From Polysphondylium violaceum (Eukaryota; Evosea; Eumycetozoa; Dictyosteliales; Dictyosteliaceae): a stretch of DNA of 40,523 bases. The translations under genes were made by a program, and so were the position numbers. The notes below the pieces were generated by a model, which ran no database searches, was not told the DNA's origin, and saw only the letters and a list, made by a program, of their open reading frames with translations. Positions 9,401 through 18,243 of this stretch are shown piece after piece (position 1 is the first letter of the stretch; every line of letters begins with the position of its first letter). Location of the stretch: contig AJWJ01000182.1 of the NCBI GenBank assembly GCA_000277445.1, positions 1 to 40,523 on the forward strand, given 5' to 3'.

Positions 9401-10356
9401 CCGAAAAACTCTTTATGGACAGAGCGGCCAGACTCGAGGAAAAGATGCAATACTTTTTCACAGACTTTTCTTTAGTGCCTTTGTTGATCCAGGAAAACTA
9501 TCTTAGAGTGACACCCAATCTAAAGACCAGCGATATCGGTCTCCCTCAAAAGACCGTCACCCCTATCGAGTTGTTTTCGATGGCCGCAGACTCGATCAGT
9601 GACTCTGATATTTTTGATAGAGAAATCTCACGAAACATGGCTTGGGAACTCTTGCCTTCCTATGCCATCGTCTCGTCCCTGATTCCGACCCGACTCGTCA
9701 GCGGCTGCCCATTGGAAAGAGGTGTCCTTGGCTTCCCTTCCTATCTGGGCAAGTACTCCAACGCCTCTAAACAAAATAGATTTGTACGTGAAATACAGCT
9801 TCACATGAGATCCACCGGCAACGCTTATGCCAATAGGGCCGAAACTAGACTCTACTATGTCCCCATGTTTAAAAAGTGTCTTATCAAGCCACTCACTGGT
9901 GCCGACGGCAAAGAGGGTATTCCCGAGGTAATTGAAATGATGGACGACTATGGTTTCACCGAAGAGGACAGAGACAACATTATTGAATTGTCTTCTTGGG
10001 CTGGCGAGTTGGACCCACCACTCAAGAATATCTTGCCCCCTATTAAAGCCGCTTTTACAAAGACTTGGAGAGCGGGTAATCATGCCATCTATGATATCTC
10101 AATGTTGGGAACCAAAGGCAGTGGCGGTAGTTCATCTTCTTCAGCAGGATATGAAGCCATTGAAGAAGGCCAAGCACTCGGTTCAAGCGAGCCTGTCACT
10201 GGCGAAGATGAAGAAAATGAAGTTGATCAAAATGAAAAAGTACTTTCCAATTTAATTAAAAAATCATCAGTAAATCAAAAGAAATCCACATCGACTAAAT
10301 CTAAGTCAACAACCACTAAATCCACATCTAGTAAATCTAAATCAAAATCAAAATAA
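6483..10356 (+). CDS. rfc1: Replication factor C subunit 1 (clamp-loader large subunit)
   Basis: RFC1 is the large subunit of the AAA+ clamp loader that puts PCNA on primed DNA in the nucleus. Exon 1 (6483-6563) encodes 27 basic residues; an intron at 6564-6624 (61 nt, GTACGT...ATACAG) leads to exon 2 (6625-10356), giving 1270 residues. Order: 'SLLSFGMFQKK' just after the splice, in the place of the N-terminal PCNA-binding box of RFC1; a 450-residue charged tail with acidic runs and a Lys/Glu repeat coiled coil (bases 7490-7670); a BRCT domain at about 497-583 ('FCITGVLDSL', 'YGGRVVASVTSKLTHLIVG'); the AAA+ domain from about 689 ('LWVEKYKPSTVDDLIGN') with Walker A 'GPPGIGKTT' (about 737) and Walker B 'CIILDEID' (about 818); and the RFC1 C-terminal domain at about 986-1176. 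It ends in a Lys/Ser tail. The BRCT-to-C-terminal part is GC-richer than the tails. Confidence 0.95.
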
Positions 10357-10523
10357 GAGGTTCATTTAATTTATGAACTTTTGAAATAAAAAGTTAATTT
10401 TTGAAACTATAAAGCTATCTTGAATTAATTCCAATTCACCAATCTAATGAATAACACAATTGATATTTAAAAATTGTCCTAGAGTGTTTCAAAACATTAA
10501 TGCTAAATTGTTCAATAAAAACT
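10357..10523. other. 3' flank of RFC1
   Basis: AT-rich sequence after the RFC1 stop, with AATAAA-like signals near 10385 and 10517. No gene is seen. Confidence 0.4.
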
Positions 10524-10562
10524 CCAAACGTTCATATGTTCACCAAACATATGAACGTTTGG
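10524..10562. repeat. Perfect 17-bp hairpin
   Basis: The left arm CCAAACGTTCATATGTT (10524-10540), loop CACCA and right arm AACATATGAACGTTTGG (10546-10562) pair without a mismatch. The right arm and loop are part of a degenerate copy of the RING gene (compare 12899-12921), so the left arm is an added inverted copy rather than an ancestral terminator. Confidence 0.85.
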
Positions 10563-10690
10563 ATATATGACTTTGAAATATGAATTAAAAGAAATGATAA
10601 TTGTTTTAATATTACTATTTTATTGTATCTCATATATATTGATGATAGAAAGTGACTATGATTAACTATTAAATTATATATTAGAATATT
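10541..10690 (-). pseudogene. Fragment of the RING/B-box gene (unit 1)
   Basis: About 140 bases match 12899-13050 of the RING/B-box gene in the same orientation, for example 'AATGATAATTGTTTTAATATTACTATTT'-like sequence and 'AACGTTTGGAT' with small indels. Reading frame is lost. It marks what is left of a third tandem unit at the left end of the array. Confidence 0.65.
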
Positions 10691-10899
10691 GTTGAGATAT
10701 ATAAAATTTATAAAACATATTACTTTGCATTTGTATTAATAAATATATTAATACGAATTTATTTAAAAAAAAGAGAAACCAAAAGTGAGATAGAGAAGGG
10801 AGACATATATTACTTTTTAACATATATGATACTTGTGTCTGTTACCCACACTACACTTTTCTATTTAAGTGTCTGTCTTTTTTTTTTTCAGTAGGCAAT

Positions 10900-11109
10900 T
10901 TATGTAGTAGAGGTTAAGGCCTTGCAAAGCCAATCAAGACCTTCACATAAACCATCACCAGAGGTTGCACAACTGGATTGAATGTACCACATAATAACAC
11001 GAGAGCTTATAAAACTACTATAATACATGAAAGCTTACCCAACCATTAAAAATCTTATATTCCTATCTCCAAAGAATCCAGTATAGCCTTTAAACAGACC
11101 GGCACCCAT
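10900..11109 (-). pseudogene. ARF small-GTPase gene with its core missing
   Basis: On the minus strand 11109-11039 reads MGAGLFKGYTGFFGDRNIRF then LMVG, the ARF N-terminus (amphipathic helix, FFG...R.LMVG), ending in phase at a donor GTAAGC. After only some 45 bases, 10987-10900 reads '[20 protein letters not shown]' then LCKALTSTT and a stop, the ARF C-terminus with its CAT/SGDG guanine-binding block. About 135 codons between them, holding the P-loop, switches and NKQD motif, are absent. Both remaining parts are intact in frame and strikingly ARF-like, so the deletion is probably not very old. It cannot make a GTPase. The upstream promoter-like sequence 11110-11170 is similar to 14708-14770. 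Confidence 0.85.
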
Positions 11110-11819
11110 TTTGTTTGTTTGATTGTGTTTTTAAAAGTTTAGAAAAAAGAGATGCAAGTTAATTATTAACAAAAAGATGTTGTTATATCAAATTATAAAA
11201 TTAAATTAATAATTAAAAAATTTTGCCATCACACATTTATTTTTTTGGGTGGGTGATCTTCAAATGAGTAAATTAAAATAAAAAAAAAATAAATAAATTT
11301 AAATTGGTAATTAAAGGGTGGCGATCTATCTAAAATATTATTGGGGCAGGTTTCCACTGAACAAGAATTTCTACAGAATTGGTTTATGATAAACAATTTT
11401 CTATTTTTATAAAAACATTGCAAAATGATAGGCGTGAAAAAAATTACAAATATACGTATCGCCAAAGTGAACAACATTTGCAAATTAATGATATATTAGA
11501 CATTTGGGTAATTACAGAGATAACTATGTATAAAAACTTAACGACTGAATTCAGTGGAAAAAAATTAGTCTAGTTCCGAAGTTATCACTTTAAATGTTTG
11601 TTTTTCATATCAAGCTTCGACTTGAAAAAAAAAAAAGTTAAGGGTTTCTGTCATAAACGTGCAAATCAAAAAAATAAAACCAAAGATGTATTGCATGAAA
11701 GTAAAACTAGTGTAAATGCATTAGATGTTTTTTATATTTTATACCACAAAACACTTTTTCAAAAATAGCTAAGAAATATATATCTCTTTTTATATCTATT
11801 ACCCACCTAGTAAAGGTAT
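11110..11819. other. Spacer within the RING/ARF array
   Basis: About 700 AT-rich bases. The first 70 repeat 14708-14775, upstream of the second ARF fragment. An 11-bp inverted pair, TTTCCACTGAA at 11351 and TTCAGTGGAAA at 11550, brackets 200 bases with no coding signal. Nothing else is supported. Confidence 0.35.
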
Positions 11820-12113
11820 CTAGATTTTATTTCTTATTTTTACATTGATATATGAAGGAATATCAAAAGAGATAATAGTGGCATCTTTTAAAATAATATC
11901 ACCACATAGATTTCCACTAAATTTACTTCCCAATGTTATGGGTTGATTATCTTTACTTTTGAATATGAGTTGATTATTGTTTGCAAATCTTGAATAATTT
12001 GATGTTATTATCAATGTATGGTCATTGGTATCTTTTATAAACTTCACATCACCAATGAAATGAACATTGCCCTCAATGTTGATAAAATTGATTCTATTTT
12101 CTCCATCTTCCAA
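11820..12113 (-). pseudogene. Detached C-terminal segment of the RING/B-box gene
   Basis: The minus strand carries about 98 open codons with no usable ATG, starting AIRLEDGENRINFINIEGNV and ending 'SYINVKIRNKI' and a stop. Its beta-rich, motif-like text ('GNVHFIGDVKFI', 'GSKFSGNLCGDIIL') looks like the end of a real protein. Its partner sequence is the inverted segment at 12119-12410; see that entry. In the sister copy at 14775-15000 the equivalent of 'AIRLEDGENRI' ('AIILENGEETI') directly follows the equivalent of that segment in one orientation, which shows they belong together. Confidence 0.55.
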
Positions 12114-12118
12114 TCTAA

Positions 12119-12410
12119 TTGCAAATCATTATCAATAACAACAATGGAGATGTGTATAATATTATATTTGACTTACGTTTTAACAAGGCTTGTTCTAATT
12201 TTGTTCAAAAGTTCATAACTCTCATTCCTCTATCTGGCACATTCGAATCACCATCACATGGCATTAAACCATTATCATTATCGAATTGTTTTGGCTCAAT
12301 TTTACACCGATCAACTCAGTATATTAATAGAAGAGTAGATATAATTGAAATCGATGCCATTGGATATAGTTTCATATCAAACAACAATAACAACAACAAT
12401 CAAAACTCTG
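12119..12410 (+). pseudogene. Inverted internal segment of the RING/B-box gene
   Basis: While the flanking parts of this gene read on the minus strand, this stretch reads on the plus strand: NNNNGDVYNIIFDLRFNKAC, 'FITLIPLSGTFESPSHG', 'YINRRVDIIEIDAIGYSF', then an Asn run and 'QNSE'. Asn runs are normal coding text here, whereas the minus-strand reading would be a Val run. The degenerate sister copy at 14775-15000 has the same sequence family ('FNKAC', LIPLSG-like, 'QNS' and then the 'AIILENGEE' block) all on the minus strand. The simplest reading is a 290-base in-place inversion. Confidence 0.6.
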
Positions 12411-14294
12411 AAAAAAGAATTGAGTTGATAAGGATCTGTACATTGTTTTGGTTCTTTCATTATTGTTATTGGTACCCATTCATTATTTTGTTTGGTTTGA
12501 CTGTTTAAATAATCAACTTGTAATGACCAGAGCGTTTCATCCACTGGGAATTTGAATATTATGATTTCTGGTTTTATTGTACTTGGTGTCATGACACCAG
12601 TACCAGCATTAGGTGATCTATGTGTTTAATATTTAAAATATATTTATTAATCAGTATTGCCATACGGTATTTTAGCTCTATTATAATAATACTTACAATA
12701 TACCATAGATGATTTCATTTGGTGTCGTTGTTTTGTTTCTTATATGTTTGGCGAAATCTCTCATGGATTTCAGAGTAACTTGAGTGATGCAATACATTAA
12801 TGGTTTGTAGAATATGTCATCTTTTGAAACGATTGAATCTGTTAAATTGTTGAATAATAATTCTAAACCTCCATTACTTATTCGTTCCAAGTAATATTCA
12901 CCAGATATATTAACGTTTGGATGTTCGGCTTTGAAATCTGAATCAGGGGTAATGATAATTGTTTTAATATTACTATTTTTATATTGTATTTCATATTTAT
13001 ATGTATCATAAAATTGACGATGATAAACAATTAATACTGATGTTAAATTTCTAATATTACTATTGAATATATCTATTAATTGCCTATCGTCAACAATTGC
13101 TGAAGGTGAAAAGTTTTTATCTAACTTTATCAATATATTCTTATAATCATGCAAATATTCAACAAAGAATAGATAATTAAATTGGAACTTTGACTCTAAT
13201 ATAAAAGAAAATAATCTTGTGGAATGATAATGCTTATAACGGATAACGAATACATTGTCTATGTTATTATCACTATTATTATCATCATTCTCATTATTAT
13301 TATTCTTCCTTTTACTATTTATGAATAAATCTAATTGACTATTATCGAGTGGATCAACAATTGGATATTTAGGTAAATTAAAGAATCTATAAGAATTTAC
13401 AATTGGATAACATAGTAGTGGTCTAAAATCTATTGATTTTTTGATATCTATACATTCATTTAGTGTGTCGATAAATTGTTGTTGGTATGTTGGTGTTAAT
13501 GGTGGAGTGAGTGAATGTTGTTGTGAATTATAATAGCTATTGAGTAATTGATCTATGATATCAAATTCTTTAATTGTTAATGAATATATTATATAACTAC
13601 AAAGTCTATTCTTTTCTTTAAACCAATCTAATACTTGAACTAATGATTCTGTTGCTGATTTCTTTGTATTGAAATTGTCAAGATAATTAGTGATATTTTG
13701 TTTTGTTTCTGTGAGTTGATTGATTGATGATGATAAACGATTCTCTAAAATACTAAACTGTGTTTCTAGTGATTGTAAATAATGATGAGCTAAACTATTC
13801 TTTATATATTGTTTTAATTCTCTTAATCTTGTGATTATTTGATTATTATTTCTAATCTCTTGTTCAAGGAGATCTATATTATCTTGTATTTTAATTGTAT
13901 TATCTTGCATAAACTTTTTGATATTCTCGTCTATTATATTCAAAACTTTTATAGAATTAAATAAATCATTTCTATCATCAGGATAATTAAAATAATCTTC
14001 ATGTTTACATAAACGACATAAATAACATGCATGTGTGTTACAGATCCAGCATATTTGACAAATATCTTGATTGTGTAGTTTACATATATATTTGCTCTCT
14101 ATTTGATTCACAATAACAAGCACTCTATAAGACTCTGTATCAAGTTGATCACTAATACTATTACACAAAGGACAAACATATGTATCACCAAACTGCACAA
14201 CAGTATCTCTACACACAATATGATCACACACACTCAACAACACAGGCGATTCATAATATCGTGGTGGTGAACAACATTTACAAATTAAATACAT
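12377..14294 (-). CDS. RING/B-box coiled-coil (TRIM-like) protein, 3' end disrupted
   Basis: Exon 1 is 14294-12697 and exon 2 is 12617-12377, with a 79-nt intron (GTAAGT...CACATAG); 612 residues. The N-terminus has a RING-like zinc site: C5..C8, C23-D-H25..C28 and C41-P-L-C44, one ligand short of a classic RING. A Cys/His-rich B-box-like cluster follows at about 69-102 ('YICKLHNQDICQICWICN', 'CYLCRLCKHEDYF'), then a coiled coil at about 115-230 and a beta-rich region with an N/D tract. This layout is that of TRIM-type proteins, often ubiquitin ligases; activity is unproven. Exon 2 ends in a non-native tail ('VLIVVVIVV') because the following segment is inverted, so the protein has lost a natural C-terminus that survives in pieces at 12119-12410 and 11820-12113. 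It may be a pseudogene; the 532-codon first exon is fully open. Confidence 0.65.
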
Positions 14295-14634
14295 ATAGTG
14301 TAGGTATAAAGTCTCGCATTCATATAAACACTCGTGTGAAATGCTCTTCTATCCTCTTTTTCTTTATATTATTTCTAAAAATTTAAACAATGTTCTGAAA
14401 ATTGCAAAAATATAATTTAAATATACAAAATATATTATTCTTATAATTAAAAAATTTAAAGAAAAAAAAAAAAGAGAGACCAAAAGTATGATAGAAAAGA
14501 GTGAGTGGGAAGAGACATCTTTCCAGTAGCATTAAGACTAAGAAGAAATAGTTTAAATAATTAATAAAAATTTCAAAAGAGTAATAGTTTAAATAACACT
14601 ATTACTAAAACTACTATAATACATTAAAACTTAC
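14295..14634. other. 5' flank of the RING/B-box gene
   Basis: AT-rich. A purine block near 14470-14520 (AGAGAGACCAAAAGTATGAT) recurs at 10770-10800 (GAGAAACCAAAAGTGAGAT) at the equivalent place in unit 1, so both lie between a RING-gene copy and an ARF fragment. No gene is seen. Confidence 0.5.
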
Positions 14635-14707
14635 CCAACCATTAAAAATTTAAAATCCCCCGATTTCCATAGAGTTCATAAAAGCCTTTAAAATTAGAGT
14701 TACCCAT
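14635..14707 (-). pseudogene. ARF N-terminal exon fragment (second copy)
   Basis: This is a diverged copy of 11039-11109: MGNSNFKGFYELYGNRG, then a frame shift and stop, then the same donor (GTAAGTTTTAATGTATTATAG, compare GTAAGCTTTCATGTATTATAG). It is two bases longer than the first copy. No C-terminal ARF sequence follows. Dead fragment. Confidence 0.75.
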
Positions 14708-14774
14708 TGATTGTGTTTGGAAAAGTTTAGAATAGAGAAATGCTAGTTATTAATATTAAATGTTGATAAAATAG

Positions 14775-15005
14775 ATCGTCTCTTCTCCATTTTCCAATAT
14801 AATGGCAATTCTCATACCAGAGTTTTGATTGTTGTGCCTGATAGAGGAATGAGATTTATAAACTTATGTCAAATTCTGGACAAGCTTTGTTAAAAGGTAA
14901 ATCAAATCAAATATACCACATCACATTGGTGTTATGATAATGATAAAAAACTCTTCCAGTTTTCTCATATGACCACTTCCACTCATCAACTTAACTTTTG
15001 AACAG
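14775..15005 (-). pseudogene. C-terminal fragment of a RING/B-box gene copy (unit 3)
   Basis: The minus strand reads 'VDEWKWSYEKTGRVFYHYHN', then 'FNKACPEFDISL', LIPLSG-like text, 'QNS' and 'AIILENGEETI', with stops and frame changes. These match the 12470-12500 'NEW' end, the inverted 12119-12410 segment and the 12113 block in their ancestral order. About 150 bases are missing between the LIPLSGT and NQNS equivalents. The fragment stops just before the RAD54B promoter. Confidence 0.6.
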
Positions 15006-15119
15006 CTTTACTTGGTAGTGTTTGTAATATTAAATATTAACATTTCTAAGAATTTATTTTTTTTTTTTTTTGCAAACCAAAGTAAAATTTTTTTGAGAAA
15101 AAAATATCATTTTAAAAAT

Positions 15120-17957
15120 ATGAAGAGAAATAAAGCTCGAGGATTTATTACACCTTACAAAACAGATACACCTTTATCAACAACAGAACCAAATACCACA
15201 ACACCGAAATTTACAAAACCTAAAACAACATCAATACCAACAACAACTATTTCTACACCCTTATCGAGCAAAAGTACTACCGCAACTACATCAACGACAA
15301 CAACAAATAAAACTACAAAAGCACCAACAACTAAAGCAAGGAAAACAACAACAAAAGAATTTAAAAATGAAAGTAAAGAATCAATAGAGAATAAAGCAAC
15401 AGGAGATACAACCCTTAGATATCATAGAGTTATGTGGTGTAATTTAACAACTAAAAAACACAAGACCTATAATGACGGCTATTTATCATTTGATGAACCA
15501 AGTCTTTTAAGTTTGTTGATGGATGATGTTGGTAAAGAGATTGGTAAAAGCAAGAATATCAAATTGGATGAACTGTATCCTGATTTCTTGACAAAGTTTT
15601 CGGGCAAAGAGGTTATCATTGGCGAGGAGATTAAAGAGAGTGATTTTCGAAAGAGTACAAACACAAATATACAATACAATGACACGAGTGCGATTAGTTC
15701 AAGCAATGGAAACTCGACCTCATCGTCGGCAACGCCCGATATACTGAAGGCAAAGTTTGTAGGACACGATAATGGAAATGCAACAAAGGTGCTCAAGTCG
15801 AGAAACGACCCAAACGAGGCCAACGCCTTTGTCCTCTATCAGCCGCCAAAAGGCATGGTCGATGCCGAGGGCAAACCTGTGACGTGGGTGGTGGTCGACC
15901 CGTTCCTTGCCAACCAACTCAGACCTCACCAAAAGATTGGCGTACAGTTCCTCTTCAATGCTGTCATTGGCATGCACGAGCAAGGCAAGGGCGCAATCTT
16001 GGCCGATCAAATGGGTTTGGGCAAGACATTGCAAACTCTGACTCTTGTGTGGACAATGATCACACAGTCCCTCTATGGTAAAAAAGGGATCCTCAAAAAG
16101 GTGGTCATTGTCACGCCGGCAACGCTGGTTGGCAACTGGAAAAAAGAGATTAATCGATGGTTTGGGTCCAATCGACTGGACCCCGTCACGCTGTCAGACT
16201 CGGCAACCAAGTCCACCAAAGAGATGCTCCACCAATTCATCACCACCCTCGTCAAGCCCGTGCTCATCATCTCGTACGAGCAGTGCCGAACGTTTGCATC
16301 GATCATCGAAGACATGTCGTGCGACCTTCTCATATGCGACGAAGGACACAGACTGAAAAACTCGCTTTCCAAAACCAACATTGCTGTCACGGGCATCAAG
16401 ACCGAGCGCAGGATCATCCTCACCGGCACGCCGATTCAAAACGACTTGGGTGAGTTTTACTCGATGGTGGATTTCTGCAATCCCGGCTGCCTGGGCTCCA
16501 TATCGCAGTTCAAACGCGAGTTTATCAACCCCATCATGCAGTACCGAGACACCAGCAAGTCCTCGGACCACGCAGGCTACAGGAAATCGCTGGAGCTGGC
16601 CAACCTCACCCAACCGTTTATCCTTCGAAGAAAATCCAATATCCTCGAACAGTATCTCCCACCCAAGACCGTGTACATTATATTCTGCCCGCTATCAACC
16701 CTGCAGGCGACGCTCTACAAGCGTGTCCTCAACTCGAGTCGCGTGCAATCAATATTCAGCGCCGCCGACGACAAGGTCAAGGTCTCTGGCCAGGGCAGCC
16801 TCCCCACCATCACCCTGCTGAAAAAACTGTGCAACTCTGTATCGCTCATTGCCAACGAGCCCGATCTTGAGGACCTCTGCAAAAGCTTTGATAAATTGGA
16901 GCTGGATCAATCAGGCAAACTCTTGTTTATCAAATCACTCATTGGCCAGCTGATCCCCCTCAATGAGCGTCTGGTCCTTGTGTCAAACTACACTCAAACT
17001 CTCGACGTCTTTGAGCGTCTGTGTGGCAGCCTCAAAGTCGATTTCTTGCGTCTCGACGGCCAAGTCGACGCAAACGCCCGTCAACCTCTTGTCGACAAGT
17101 TCAACGAGTCTAAAACATTTAAAATCTTTTTGCTCTCTGCCAAAGCCGGTGGTGTCGGTATCAATTTGATTGGCGGTAACCACATCGTCCTCTTTGATCC
17201 CGACTGGAATCCCGCCATCGACATTCAAGCCATGGAGAGGGTATGGAGAGAAGGCCAAACCAAACCAGTATCCATCTATAGGTTATTCTCTACCGGCACC
17301 ATCGAGGAAAAGATCTATCAAAGACAACTCATGAAAGAGTCTATATCAAACAACATCATTGACAAAAGCTTTGACAACAGTGGTAGCTTCTCTGTCGAGG
17401 ATCTCAAAGATATCTTCTCTTTGAATCAAGCAACCAATTCAGATACACATGATTTATTGCAATGTAAATGTGGTAAAAGTAGTAATAGTAGTAATAGTAA
17501 TAGTAGTGTAGATCCTCTAGTATTTAAAAAGAGACAAGAGATATTTAAAAAGATTCAACATATAGAGAAATGGGATCATCATACAGATTTACACAATGCA
17601 GTATCTGCAAACAACAGAATCCTTGGTAATATCGATAATGATTTAGTATCTTTTGTTTTTGTATCAAAGAAATTAAACACTATCAATCAAGAATTTGATG
17701 AACAAGGTACTTTTTCTTTATTAGATACTGAACAAGATATTGTCGATGAAGAAGAACAAGATGGTAATCAAGATAATGATGACATTATTACTCCTTCAAA
17801 AAGTGTATCAAAAAGAAAAACAACACCAACTAAAACAAAAGCAACAATCATTGATGATACAGATGATATAGATAATTTAGAATTTCTTGATACAACCCCC
17901 AAGAAAAGAATGAAAAACAATCATTTCAATGATGAAGATTTAGAAAACTTGGAATAA
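15120..17957 (+). CDS. rad54b: RAD54B-like SNF2 DNA translocase
   Basis: RAD54 family ATPases move along duplex DNA and help RAD51 in homologous recombination. The N-terminal 100 residues are Thr/Lys/Ser low complexity. Residues about 100-170 ('HRVMWCNLTTKKHKTYNDGY') match the N-terminal domain that RAD54B, but not RAD54L, carries. The helicase core follows: 'LRPHQKIGVQFLF', Walker A 'ADQMGLGKTLQ' (about 292-304), 'IVTPATLVGNWKKE', Walker B 'DEGH' (about 406), 'LTGTPIQNDLGEF', 'LVSNYTQTLDVFE', 'LSAKAGGVGINLIGGN', and motif VI 'QAMERVWREGQTKPV' (about 703). A C-terminal 'LLQCKCGK' segment and an acidic, basic tail complete 945 residues. I chose the ATG at 15120 (AAATATG); the longer in-frame start at 15012 adds a Phe-rich leader from a T run. 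No intron. Bases 15700-17260 are GC-rich relative to both ends. Confidence 0.93.
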   Translation: MKRNKARGFITPYKTDTPLSTTEPNTTTPKFTKPKTTSIPTTTISTPLSSKSTTATTSTTTTNKTTKAPTTKARKTTTKEFKNESKESIENKATGDTTLRYHRVMWCNLTTKKHKTYNDGYLSFDEPSLLSLLMDDVGKEIGKSKNIKLDELYPDFLTKFSGKEVIIGEEIKESDFRKSTNTNIQYNDTSAISSSNGNSTSSSATPDILKAKFVGHDNGNATKVLKSRNDPNEANAFVLYQPPKGMVDAEGKPVTWVVVDPFLANQLRPHQKIGVQFLFNAVIGMHEQGKGAILADQMGLGKTLQTLTLVWTMITQSLYGKKGILKKVVIVTPATLVGNWKKEINRWFGSNRLDPVTLSDSATKSTKEMLHQFITTLVKPVLIISYEQCRTFASIIEDMSCDLLICDEGHRLKNSLSKTNIAVTGIKTERRIILTGTPIQNDLGEFYSMVDFCNPGCLGSISQFKREFINPIMQYRDTSKSSDHAGYRKSLELANLTQPFILRRKSNILEQYLPPKTVYIIFCPLSTLQATLYKRVLNSSRVQSIFSAADDKVKVSGQGSLPTITLLKKLCNSVSLIANEPDLEDLCKSFDKLELDQSGKLLFIKSLIGQLIPLNERLVLVSNYTQTLDVFERLCGSLKVDFLRLDGQVDANARQPLVDKFNESKTFKIFLLSAKAGGVGINLIGGNHIVLFDPDWNPAIDIQAMERVWREGQTKPVSIYRLFSTGTIEEKIYQRQLMKESISNNIIDKSFDNSGSFSVEDLKDIFSLNQATNSDTHDLLQCKCGKSSNSSNSNSSVDPLVFKKRQEIFKKIQHIEKWDHHTDLHNAVSANNRILGNIDNDLVSFVFVSKKLNTINQEFDEQGTFSLLDTEQDIVDEEEQDGNQDNDDIITPSKSVSKRKTTPTKTKATIIDDTDDIDNLEFLDTTPKKRMKNNHFNDEDLENLE

Positions 17958-18243
17958 TTAATTTAGTAAAATATGTATCCATGTAATAAAGATATCATCA
18001 ATTGTTTTTTCAGAAAAAGAAAAAAAAAAATATCTTGTGCGTGATGTGACGTTATGATTTTTTAAGAATTTTTTTTCAATTTTTTTTTTGTTGGGATGCT
18101 CTTAGAACCCACTACCGGTTTTTGCCCGTTCCATCTTACGCCTCCCACTCTCACTGATTCGTTTTTTTCTTTTTTTTTTCTTTATAGTGATTATATAGAT
18201 TATTTGTATTTGTAATAAATATCTATAGAGGAGAGAGATAGAA
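17958..18243. promoter_or_regulatory. Intergenic region upstream of the TMEM164-like gene
   Basis: T and A runs surround a less AT-rich stretch at 18090-18160 (GGGATGCTCTTAGAACCCAC...). ATGTGACGTTATG at 18042 contains a TGACGT core of the CRE/bZIP type. No RNA gene could be recognised. The last 40 bases end in GAGAGAGATAGAA before the ATG. Confidence 0.35.

Noticed and set aside
11351-11560. 11-bp inverted pair that could be the ends of a small transposon
   Set aside because: The arms are short, no target-site duplication is visible and the interior matches nothing; chance is likely in AT-rich DNA.
12130-12195. Minus-strand GTAAGT...AATTAG that looks like an intron inside the RING gene
   Set aside because: The upstream minus-strand frame soon hits a stop, and the plus-strand reading has better coding text matched by the sister copy.
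15012-15119. Longer N-terminus for RAD54B
   Set aside because: It includes a Phe run from a T tract; the ATG at 15120 has the better context.
18085-18160. GC-richer island that might be a small RNA gene
   Set aside because: No tRNA-like boxes, no clear stem between its ends and no upstream element that I could recognise.
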